DNA from: Advenella alkanexedens
Lineage (GTDB): Bacteria > Pseudomonadota > Gammaproteobacteria > Burkholderiales > Burkholderiaceae_B
Length of the DNA stretch: 64,000 nucleotides
Direction: 5' to 3'
Assembly (NCBI RefSeq): GCF_019132845.1
Contig: NZ_JAHSPR010000009.1
Location: forward strand, 1-64,000
Shown: positions 48,121-55,263 of the stretch, piece by piece
Layout: each line of letters starts with the position of its first letter
Numbering within the stretch: the stretch's first letter is position 1
Made by a program: the position numbers and the translations under genes
Notes under the pieces: model-generated
What the model was told of the DNA's origin: nothing
The model's input: only the letters and a program-made list of their open reading frames with translations
Database searches by the model: none

Positions 48121-48342
48121 ATGTCTGCTTCTAACCTTGACACCCAATGGACCCCACAAGAGCTTGATGCCTATTTCAAACGATATGGTGTGGCTGTGCC
48201 AGCGGAACAACTTGAACATGTCGTGGGCTTGAGCAATGCGGCTGTACAGCTTGGACAAAGAATTGTTCGCATGCCATCCAAATTTGAGGAACCCGCCAGT
48301 ATTTTCTGTCTCCCATTAATTCAAGCCAAAAGGAATGCATAA
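48121..48342 (+). CDS. DUF4089 (AtzG/GatC-like) small subunit
   Basis: A 73-residue protein. The pattern LDAYFKRYGVAVPAEQLEHVVGL followed by AAVQLGQRIVRMP matches DUF4089, whose studied member AtzG is the small subunit of 1-carboxybiuret hydrolase AtzEG and resembles GatC. GGAG precedes the ATG at 48121. The stop overlaps the next amidase start (TAATG), so the two proteins are made together and probably form a complex. Confidence 0.85.
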   Translation: MSASNLDTQWTPQELDAYFKRYGVAVPAEQLEHVVGLSNAAVQLGQRIVRMPSKFEEPASIFCLPLIQAKRNA

Positions 48343-49679
48343 TGGAACCCTATGAACTGACCGCAACACAGGCTGCCAGCCTGATTTCAAAACGTTTGTT
48401 ATCTTGTGAAGAGCTGGCACGTTCCACGCTTTCACGGATCATTGAGCGTGAGCCGATCATCAAGGCCTTTCGTTTTTTTGACCCTGACCAGGTCATTCGT
48501 AATGCCCGTGAGTTGGACCAGACCGCGCCAAAGAGCGAGTTGCATGGGTTGACGTTCGGTGTGAAGGACATGATTGATACCAAAGACATGCCCACCACAC
48601 ATAACTCACCTTTGTATTATGGTCATGAGACAAATAAAGATGCTGCCTGCGTGGCCGTTGTCCGGCACCGGGGGGCACTGATTGTCGGCAAAACAGATAC
48701 GGTTGAGTTCGCATCAGGTGGACGAATGGCGGCAACGCGCAATCCCTATAACCTGGCTCATACACCGGGTGGTTCTTCATCGGGTTCGGGTGCCGCAGTC
48801 GGTGACAGGCAACTGCAATTGGCTTTTGGCACACAAACGGGCGGTTCGCATATCCGGCCGGCCGCTTTCAACGGTATTTATGGTATCAAGCCAACCCATG
48901 GGCTTGTGAGCCGGGAAGGGGCCAAACAATACTCCTATTCTCTTGATACCATCGGCTGGTATGGGCGTTGCGTCGATGACTTGATGCTGGTGGGACGCAA
49001 TTTCCGGATTATGGATCTTGATGAGCCTGCGCCAACCACATTGAAAGGTCTCAGGGTTGGTTTGTGCCGGAGTCCGAATTGGGCCAAGGCAGATCAATGG
49101 GGACGCGCTGCCTTGATGCAGGCTGCCCGCTTACTGGAGGCCGAAGGCGCCATCGTTTTTGATCTTGATTTTGATGATCGGTTCAGCAAATTGAACCACG
49201 CCCAGGAAGTGATCATGAAGAGCGAAGGCCGCTCGGCTTTCCTGCCTGAATACTATGCCGGAAATCCAGCCTTCAATGGGTACTTTGTTGATATCGTCAT
49301 GAACAGCCAGGGCTTCACGAAAAAAGACCTGTTGCATTCTTATGACCTGGCGGCTGAATGCAGGGTGGCCTTTGACAATTTGTTTGGTCCAGAACTGGAT
49401 GTGGTATTGACGCTGCCGGCACCTGGACAGGCGCCAGAAGGATTGCATACATCCGGTGATCATGTTTTCAATGCCATGTGGACTTTATTGCATGCACCCT
49501 GCGTGGCGATTCCCGTTGGTTTGGGAGATCTCGGTCTGCCATTGGGTATCCAGCTGGTCGGTCCCCGCATGTCAGATGCCCGATTGCTGGAAATTGCCAA
49601 ACTGTGTGAGCCTGTTCTTGATCCGGAGCCGGGAAAACTGAAACTGGTGACTCAGGATGAGGCCGTCACTTTCAGTTAA
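48342..49679 (+). CDS. Amidase signature family enzyme (AtzE-like), amidase 2
   Basis: A 445-residue amidase, partner of the small protein upstream. Triad: Lys in LTFGVKDMIDT, cis-Ser in TPGGSSSGSGAAVGD, nucleophile in GTQTGGSHIRPAAFNGIYGIKPTHG. It differs clearly from amidase 1, so the two likely act on different bonds or substrates. No cyanuric acid or allophanate hydrolase genes are present nearby, so a role in the cyanurate pathway itself is unlikely from this context. Confidence 0.9.
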   Translation: MEPYELTATQAASLISKRLLSCEELARSTLSRIIEREPIIKAFRFFDPDQVIRNARELDQTAPKSELHGLTFGVKDMIDTKDMPTTHNSPLYYGHETNKDAACVAVVRHRGALIVGKTDTVEFASGGRMAATRNPYNLAHTPGGSSSGSGAAVGDRQLQLAFGTQTGGSHIRPAAFNGIYGIKPTHGLVSREGAKQYSYSLDTIGWYGRCVDDLMLVGRNFRIMDLDEPAPTTLKGLRVGLCRSPNWAKADQWGRAALMQAARLLEAEGAIVFDLDFDDRFSKLNHAQEVIMKSEGRSAFLPEYYAGNPAFNGYFVDIVMNSQGFTKKDLLHSYDLAAECRVAFDNLFGPELDVVLTLPAPGQAPEGLHTSGDHVFNAMWTLLHAPCVAIPVGLGDLGLPLGIQLVGPRMSDARLLEIAKLCEPVLDPEPGKLKLVTQDEAVTFS

Positions 49680-49728
49680 GGGGCACAGCATCCCTTGTGC
49701 GTAAATTCATGAAAATTTAGGATGTATG

Positions 49729-50367
49729 ATGAGTGATTTGGATATTTTTAAAACACAGAATTTTGGCAGCCGGTTGGGTTTTGGCAAAAAATCGGCTTTG
49801 CTGATTATTGATTTTCAGGTAGGTTTTTCAAAAAGCGATGTACTGGGTGGCTACAACATTAATGATGCGATTGCCAACACTGCCATTTTGTTGAAAACAG
49901 CCCGGGAAAATAATGTGCCGGTTGCTCACGTGCGAGTGGCTACCGAATGCGATGGTAGCGATTTCCTGACGTTTGCCTTGAAGGTGCCTGCCATGAAAGC
50001 GCTTACGCCGGATGCACCTGATGCCCAGTTTGTTGACAGTGTCAAACCGGCACCAGGCGAGTTTGTCACGCTGAAAAAACACAGTTCCGCCTTTTTCGGC
50101 ACCAACCTGGCCTCCTGGTTGGCCTTCAAGGGTGTCGATACACTGTTTATTACCGGTTGTACAACAAGTGGATGTGTGAGAGCCAGTGTCAATGATGCTT
50201 CGGCCTATGGTTTGCGGCCGATGGTGGTTGTTGACTGTGTGGGTGACCGTGCACAGGGACCGCATGAGTCGAGTTTGTTTGATATGGGTCAGAAATATGC
50301 CGACTTGCTCAGCCTGGAGGAAACGATAGCGCACTTTGCCAGGGAAACCGAGTGCGCAGAGGCCTAA
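49729..50367 (+). CDS. Isochorismatase-superfamily cysteine hydrolase, N-carbamoylsarcosine amidase-like
   Basis: A 212-residue cysteine hydrolase. The Asp-Lys-Cys triad is intact: Asp in LLIIDFQVGF, Lys in VTLKKHSSAFFGTNL, Cys in ITGCTTSGCVRASVNDA. The stretch SAFFGT...GCVRA...VGDRAQGPHESSLFDMGQKYADL follows N-carbamoylsarcosine amidohydrolase more closely than nicotinamidase or isochorismatase. Such enzymes hydrolyse carbamoyl or amide groups to release ammonia. AGGA is six bases before the ATG at 49729 (another ATG at 49726). Last gene of the run. Confidence 0.88.
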   Translation: MSDLDIFKTQNFGSRLGFGKKSALLIIDFQVGFSKSDVLGGYNINDAIANTAILLKTARENNVPVAHVRVATECDGSDFLTFALKVPAMKALTPDAPDAQFVDSVKPAPGEFVTLKKHSSAFFGTNLASWLAFKGVDTLFITGCTTSGCVRASVNDASAYGLRPMVVVDCVGDRAQGPHESSLFDMGQKYADLLSLEETIAHFARETECAEA

Positions 50368-50376
50368 TGTGGTGTT

Positions 50377-50427
50377 AGGGAATGCAAGGAGCAGGCTTGT
50401 ATATGCGGCTTGCATTCCCTCTTTTTT
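50377..50427 (+). terminator. Terminator of the transporter/amidase operon
   Basis: AGGGAATGCAAG pairs perfectly with CTTGCATTCCCT over 12 bp around a 20-base loop and is followed by CTTTTTTATT. It lies ten bases after the cysteine hydrolase and marks the end of the operon before the convergent sulP-type gene. Confidence 0.92.
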
Positions 50428-50455
50428 ATTGGTATATCGGTATTGAAACCTTTTT

Positions 50456-52183
50456 TCAGTTCGGTTCCCGATCTTTTCTCAAGTGCTGGAACGCCGTGTG
50501 CACACTTAAAAAGATTTTGTTTTTCATTCGTTTGCCCAAGGGCGTGTTTTTCAGACGATCCATAATGGGACCTTTGACTTCGGCAAAATACAGCTGGATG
50601 TTGCGGGCAGCCAGGCTTTTTTCAAGTTGGTCCAGCATTTCCAGAGCGGTGGCATCAATTTGATTAACTGCCGAGCAAACCAGCAGCATGTTTTTAACAT
50701 CTGTGTCGGTATTGGCAAGTGCCATGATTTTTTGTTCCACTACCGCAGCGTTGGCAAAAAACAGGCTCTCATCAACGCGCAATGCCACCAGGCCCGGCAC
50801 GGTTTGCACCGCATGGCGTTCTATGTTGCGGTAATGTTCAGTATCGGGTACACGGCCCAGAACGGCCATATGCGGATGGCTGCTGCGCCAAACCAGTACC
50901 GCAAGGGAAAGGGCGATACCCAATAAAATGCCGGCTTCCACGCCCAATAACACAACCCCCAGCATTGTTGTCAATAAGGAAAATGCATCGGCGCGATCAT
51001 ATTGCCAGGTGTTCTTGAGACTGCGCCAGTCGATCAGGGCTGTAACGGCCGAAATAATCGTGGCGGCCAGTACGGCCTGGGGCAGATAGTAAAAAAGAGG
51101 GGTAAAGAAAGCAATCACGATGGCCATGAGCAGGGCACTGATGATGCCGGCCAGGGGTGTATTGGCACCCGCGGAAAAGTTGACCACCGAGCGTGCAAAC
51201 CCGCCCGTAACCGGATATCCACCAGAAATGGCGCTGGCAAGGTTGGCCGCACCCAGACCGATCAGCTCACGGTTGGGCAGGATGCGTTCCTTGCGTTTCA
51301 AGGCCAGTGACTGCGCTACCGAGACGCTTTCCACAAAACCAACCAGAGAAATCAGAAGTGCAGGCAGCCACAAGGCGGCTATCGCATCAAAGCCCGGGAG
51401 GGACAGACCCAAGGAAGGCAGGCCTTGCGGAACATGGCCTGCCACGCTGACGCCAAACCGCGTGTCCAGGCTGAAAAAATAAACCATAAAGGTAAAGCCG
51501 ATCACACTGATCATGGGGGCCAGCTTGGATAGCATCCCGGCCAGTCGGGATGACATGCCGGCCTTTTCAAGCAATGTACTTAAGGAACGGCGTGACCACC
51601 ATAAAAAAAGCAGGCTGCTGCTGCCTATGACCAGGGTGGCCGGATTGGTTTGGGACAAATGACGGGTAAGGTCAAGCAGGGTGGCTGCGATATTATTGCC
51701 TGAAGCCGGTATGCCCAACAGGTGTTTGAGTTGTCCAAGACTGATCAGGATGGCCGAGCCGCTAATGAAGCCACTGATGACCGGATGACTTAGCAGGTGC
51801 GCCAGAAAACCCAGTCGCAATAGCCCGAATGCCAGCAGCATGACACCGGAGATCAGGGCCATTTGAATGGCCAGTTCGATATATTGGGCTGAACCGGATT
51901 GGGCCAGTGGAGCCAGGGCGCTGGCGGTCATAAGAGAAATAACCGCCACCGGGCCGGTGGCTAATGTCATGCTTGATCCGAGCAGGGCGTAGGCAATGAT
52001 GGGCAGGATACTGGCATATAATCCCATTTCAGGTGGCAGACCCGCCAGCATGGCATAGGCCAGACTTTGCGGGATAAGCATGACGGTTACAATCAGGCCC
52101 GCAGTCAGGTCACCTGAAAGCAGGTTCTTCTGATAGCTTGAGAGCCAGTCGGGCAGAAAGCCGGGCAATTTACGCTTGGTCAC
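50456..52183 (-). CDS. SulP family anion permease with STAS domain
   Basis: A 575-residue inner-membrane transporter. The membrane domain (about 20-430) carries the sulfate-transporter signature region MLIPQSLAYAMLAGLPPEMGLY split at residues 36-57 and SHPVISGFISGSAILI. The cytoplasmic C-terminus from about 455 is a STAS domain (LVALRVDESLFFANAAVVEQ...VNQIDATALEML). Substrates in the family include sulfate, bicarbonate and dicarboxylates; sulfate or another sulfur oxyanion is suggested by the YeeE/YedE genes upstream. Start is GTG at 52183. Confidence 0.9.
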   Translation of the reverse strand: MTKRKLPGFLPDWLSSYQKNLLSGDLTAGLIVTVMLIPQSLAYAMLAGLPPEMGLYASILPIIAYALLGSSMTLATGPVAVISLMTASALAPLAQSGSAQYIELAIQMALISGVMLLAFGLLRLGFLAHLLSHPVISGFISGSAILISLGQLKHLLGIPASGNNIAATLLDLTRHLSQTNPATLVIGSSSLLFLWWSRRSLSTLLEKAGMSSRLAGMLSKLAPMISVIGFTFMVYFFSLDTRFGVSVAGHVPQGLPSLGLSLPGFDAIAALWLPALLISLVGFVESVSVAQSLALKRKERILPNRELIGLGAANLASAISGGYPVTGGFARSVVNFSAGANTPLAGIISALLMAIVIAFFTPLFYYLPQAVLAATIISAVTALIDWRSLKNTWQYDRADAFSLLTTMLGVVLLGVEAGILLGIALSLAVLVWRSSHPHMAVLGRVPDTEHYRNIERHAVQTVPGLVALRVDESLFFANAAVVEQKIMALANTDTDVKNMLLVCSAVNQIDATALEMLDQLEKSLAARNIQLYFAEVKGPIMDRLKNTPLGKRMKNKIFLSVHTAFQHLRKDREPN

Positions 52184-52215
52184 GGTAATGAGCTTATGAG
52201 GTTTTTGTGTGGATT

Positions 52216-52644
52216 TTAATGGACTTTGGCTGCCTGACGGTTTTCAAAGGCGGTAAAAAGGGCCATGCCTGCAACCATGGCAATCACAAACAGCAATGCC
52301 TTCCATTCTCCTGCTGCCATTGAAACCAGGGCAGGTCCGGGACAAATGCCGGCCAATCCCCAGCCAATGCCAAATAGCAGGCTACCGATGACCAGCCGAG
52401 GGGTAATGCGTGTGCTGGATGGTAAAATCATGGGATCACCCAGGCAGGCCGTCTGGCGTTTTTTGGCTGCGGTAAAGGCAAACAGGCCCACCAATATGCC
52501 TCCGCCCATGACGAAGGCAAGGGAAGGGTCCCAGGTGCCGGTAATATCCAGGAAACCTAGTACTTTTTCAGGGTTGGCCATACCTGAAATGATAAGACCC
52601 ATGCCAAAGAGGAGTCCGACCAGATATTCGGTGATGCGTTTCAC
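52216..52644 (-). CDS. YeeE/YedE-type sulfur transport half-protein (second)
   Basis: A 142-residue membrane protein of the YeeE/YedE (DUF6691) group: FGMGLIISGMANPEKVLGFLDI at the start and LLFGIGWGLAGICPGPALV late, with the conserved Cys in GICPGPA. Such small proteins occur as pairs that together equal one full-length YeeE/TsuA-type thiosulfate or sulfur-compound channel. GTG start at 52644, AAGGA upstream. Followed by the SulP gene after 32 bases. Confidence 0.88.
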   Translation of the reverse strand: MKRITEYLVGLLFGMGLIISGMANPEKVLGFLDITGTWDPSLAFVMGGGILVGLFAFTAAKKRQTACLGDPMILPSSTRITPRLVIGSLLFGIGWGLAGICPGPALVSMAAGEWKALLFVIAMVAGMALFTAFENRQAAKVH

Positions 52645-52680
52645 GATGTTGATATCCTTAATGATGATGAAGACAGGGGT

Positions 52681-53112
52681 TTAGCCAATAAGGTGACGAA
52701 CCACGTAAACGGTTGCAATACCACTTGCCATGAATGCAATGGTGGCGACTAGAGACCGGCCGGAAAGGCGTGACAGGCCACAAATGCCATGACCACTGCT
52801 GCAACCTGAGCCCAGGCGAGTGCCAAAACCCACCAGCAAGCCAGCCAGAATAATAAGTGGCCAGTCGGTATTGATTTCAATCGGGATGGAACCCACGGCT
52901 AACAGGTAAATGAAGGGTGCTGAAAAAAGCCCCAGTAGGAAAGCGATGCGCCAGTGGGTATCGCCTTTGGCGGGTTTGAGCAGGCCGCCCAGAATGCCGC
53001 TGATACCCAGGATGCGACCGCTGGCCAGAATGAAGATGGCGGCAGCGATGCCTAATAAAATACCGCCGGCCAGTGAGGACCAGGGCGTGAAATTTTGCCA
53101 GTCGATGATCAT
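52681..53112 (-). CDS. YeeE/YedE-type sulfur transport half-protein (first)
   Basis: A 143-residue membrane protein: GGILLGIAAAIFILASGRILGISGIL, then LLVGFGTRLGSGCSSGHGICGLSRLS, whose paired cysteines are the hallmark of the family and contact the sulfur substrate in structures of relatives. It is the first gene of a three-gene minus-strand unit and is divergent from the RraA-like gene across a very AT-rich stretch. Confidence 0.9.
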   Translation of the reverse strand: MIIDWQNFTPWSSLAGGILLGIAAAIFILASGRILGISGILGGLLKPAKGDTHWRIAFLLGLFSAPFIYLLAVGSIPIEINTDWPLIILAGLLVGFGTRLGSGCSSGHGICGLSRLSGRSLVATIAFMASGIATVYVVRHLIG

Positions 53113-53267
53113 GTGAATATTTCCACGATAAATATTATATAAAAATATATTATATATAAAAATATAATAAAAATACAGATTCGGCCTGTCGAAAATATAA
53201 AAATCATGGATTACACTTGATCGTCAATTTTAAAAATCGAATATTTCAGCCAAAAGGAGAACCAGTG
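53113..53267. promoter_or_regulatory. AT-rich divergent control region (yedE-type / rraA-like)
   Basis: From 53131 to 53175 nearly every base is A or T. TATTATAT at 53133 and ATATAATA at 53162 form an inverted repeat, and the stretch TATTATAT(AT)AAAAATA occurs twice (about 53133 and 53150). AT-rich sites of this kind are used by the sulfide/persulfide-sensing ArsR-type repressor BigR upstream of YeeE/YedE-type genes in other proteobacteria; no such regulator gene is in the window. Confidence 0.55.
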
Positions 53268-53750
53268 ATGTCAGTATTACTTACCTGCGATGTGATGGAT
53301 GCATTTCCTGAAAGTGCCTCTTGTGACCTTCAGTTCCGGCAATGGGGCAAGCGACAGGCCATTAACGGATGGATCAGAACCCTTAAGGTTTATGAGGACA
53401 ATTCCCTGGTCAGGCAGGTCCTGTCTGAAAAGTCTTCAGGAGATGTCCTGGTGGTGGACGGTGGTGCTTCGCTGCACAGGGCCCTGGTGGGGGACCAGAT
53501 TGCCGCCTTGGCCATGGAAAATGGCTGGGCCGGTATTATTGTGTATGGCGCCATTCGCGACAGTGCCCAGATCAATGAGATGGACTTTTCTGTCAAGGCC
53601 CTGGGTACCAATCCTCGTAAAAGCCATAAAGCCGGCCAGGGCGTGCTGGATATCCCGATCATGATCGGGGGCGTCACCTTCAGATCCGGCTGGTATGTCT
53701 ATAGTGATGCCGATGGTATTGTGGTGACTGAAAACCCTGTCATTATTTAG
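53268..53750 (+). CDS. RraA-like protein / HMG aldolase family
   Basis: A 160-residue protein of the RraA fold. GDQIAALAMENGWAGIIVYG then AIRD carries the G-x20-R-D motif of class II 4-hydroxy-4-methyl-2-oxoglutarate/oxaloacetate aldolases, followed by VKALGTNPRKS. The family splits into RNase E inhibitors (RraA) and these aldolases; the intact Arg-Asp pair allows the enzyme activity, but the role here is not settled. AAGGAG is eight bases before the ATG at 53268; the longer frame upstream is not used. Confidence 0.85.
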   Translation: MSVLLTCDVMDAFPESASCDLQFRQWGKRQAINGWIRTLKVYEDNSLVRQVLSEKSSGDVLVVDGGASLHRALVGDQIAALAMENGWAGIIVYGAIRDSAQINEMDFSVKALGTNPRKSHKAGQGVLDIPIMIGGVTFRSGWYVYSDADGIVVTENPVII

Positions 53751-53781
53751 TTGTTAACTTCTTCATTAAGGAACTTGTTCA

Positions 53782-54387
53782 ATGAAATTGTTTTATAAAC
53801 CAGGTGCCTGTTCTTTGGCACCGCATATTGTGCTGGAAGAATTGGGTGTTGGCTATGAAGCTGAAACCGTTGATCTTAAAACCAAGGTAACCGAATCGGG
53901 GGTGGATTTTTTAACCATCAATCCAAAAGGATACGTGCCGGCATTGCAAATGGATAATGGTGAAGTGTTAACAGAGTGTCAGGCCATTCTGGAATATTTG
54001 GGGGACCGTAATCCTTCCCAAAACCTGATTCCTGCCGCCGGGTCAACAGCCCGTTATCAAATTCATGCCTGGCTGAATTTTGTGGCGTCTGAACTTCACA
54101 AAGGATTCAGTCCCTTTTTCAAGCCGTCCACCCCGCAAGAATGGAAAGATGCCTGTCTTGTCATTCTGGAGCAACGCCTGTCTTATGTGGATGCCGAGTT
54201 GGCGGGCAAAGATTATTTGATGGGCGATACCTTTACGGTTGCCGATGCTTATCTGTTTACCATCCTGGGCTGGGCCCGCTATATCCAGCTGGATCTGGCC
54301 AAATGGGACAATCTGGCTGCTTATCAGGCACGGTTGGCACAGCGTCCGGCAGTAGTCGCCGCGATGAAAGCGGAAGGGTTGATTTAA
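53782..54387 (+). CDS. gstA: Glutathione S-transferase, beta class
   Basis: A 201-residue cytoplasmic glutathione transferase. The opening MKLFYKPGACSLAPHI has the beta-class cysteine C10, which forms a mixed disulfide with glutathione. VPALQMDNGEVLTECQAILEYL is the glutathione-binding part of the thioredoxin domain and FTVADAYLFTILGWA the helical-domain N-capping box. AAGGAA precedes the ATG. It follows the RraA-like gene by 31 bases and may share its transcript. Confidence 0.92.
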   Translation: MKLFYKPGACSLAPHIVLEELGVGYEAETVDLKTKVTESGVDFLTINPKGYVPALQMDNGEVLTECQAILEYLGDRNPSQNLIPAAGSTARYQIHAWLNFVASELHKGFSPFFKPSTPQEWKDACLVILEQRLSYVDAELAGKDYLMGDTFTVADAYLFTILGWARYIQLDLAKWDNLAAYQARLAQRPAVVAAMKAEGLI

Positions 54388-54421
54388 GCGTTTTGTTTTA
54401 TCAGGCATCGTGCAGAAAATG

Positions 54422-54461
54422 AAAAATGCCTGCCCGGTATCTTTGCCGGGCAGGCATTTTT
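54422..54461. terminator. Bidirectional terminator between gstA and phaB
   Basis: AAAAATGCCTGCCCGG pairs over all 16 positions with CCGGGCAGGCATTTTT around eight bases. The A and T runs at both ends let it stop gstA on the plus strand and phaB on the minus strand. Confidence 0.95.
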
Positions 54462-54483
54462 GTCTTATCCGAAGAGCTGGATA

Positions 54484-55242
54484 TTAATACATGTGTTGTC
54501 CGCCATTGATGGCCACGTTGGCGCCAGTCATGAAACCGCCCAGATCGCTGCAGATGAAAACGATCAGTGCAGCCACTTCGGCCGGTTCACCCAAACGGCC
54601 TAACGGAATCTGGGGCAAAATCTGTGTGTCCATGACGTCTTTGGGAACGGCAGCCACCATTTCGGTATTCAGGTAACCGGGCGAAATCGCATTGACCGTA
54701 ACGCCTTTACGGGCAAACTCCAGCGCCAGGGTTTTGGTAAAACCATAAATACCTGATTTGGCCGATGAATAGTTGGCCTGGCCGAATGAACCCTTGCTGC
54801 CATTAACGGAAGAAATATTGACAATACGTCCCCAGCCGGCGGCCAGCATTTCTTCGCACAGGGGTTTGGTCATGTTAAACATGGAGTCCAGGTTGGTTTT
54901 AATGACCTGATCCCATTTTTCCTTGTCCATTTTACGGAAGCTGGCATCGCGGGTAATGCCGGCATTATTGATCAGAATGTCAATGTGATAACCATCGTCG
55001 TGCATTTGTTGGGCACCGGCAATACAGGAGTCATAATCGGCGACATCAATAAAATAAGTCTTGAAAGTATAGCCTTCATCACTTTGTTTTTTTAACCAGT
55101 CGGATGGGTCATGGCCGGGACGCACGGTGACAAGAACGGTATGGCCCGCATCATGAAGGGCACGAGCCACTGCCGTACCCAGCCCACCGGTTCCACCGGT
55201 AACCAGAGCAGTACGTTTGACTGATTCATTTACAGCTGTCAT
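54484..55242 (-). CDS. phaB: Acetoacetyl-CoA reductase PhaB
   Basis: Reduces acetoacetyl-CoA to (R)-3-hydroxybutyryl-CoA with NADPH for polyhydroxybutyrate synthesis. 252 residues of the short-chain dehydrogenase fold: TALVTGGTGGLGTAVARAL, LINNAGITRDASFRKM, the catalytic Ser in NISSVNGSKGSFGQANYSSAKSG split with Tyr and Lys in YSSAK, and VNAISPGYLNTEMV. GGAG is eight bases before the ATG at 55242; the frame can also begin at GTG 55251. It follows phaC by about 20 bases. Confidence 0.94.
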   Translation of the reverse strand: MTAVNESVKRTALVTGGTGGLGTAVARALHDAGHTVLVTVRPGHDPSDWLKKQSDEGYTFKTYFIDVADYDSCIAGAQQMHDDGYHIDILINNAGITRDASFRKMDKEKWDQVIKTNLDSMFNMTKPLCEEMLAAGWGRIVNISSVNGSKGSFGQANYSSAKSGIYGFTKTLALEFARKGVTVNAISPGYLNTEMVAAVPKDVMDTQILPQIPLGRLGEPAEVAALIVFICSDLGGFMTGANVAINGGQHMY

Positions 55243-55263
55243 TTCATTCACTCCAAGTAAACA

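Noticed and set aside
46693..48342. Amidase 1 plus the small protein as GatA and GatC of a tRNA amidotransferase
   Set aside because: No gatB is present, the small protein is of DUF4089 type, and the context is a transporter operon.
46693..50367. Assignment of the amidase genes to cyanuric acid or biuret degradation
   Set aside because: AtzD- and AtzF-like genes are absent, and the cysteine hydrolase looks more like N-carbamoylsarcosine amidase than biuret hydrolase; the substrate is left open.
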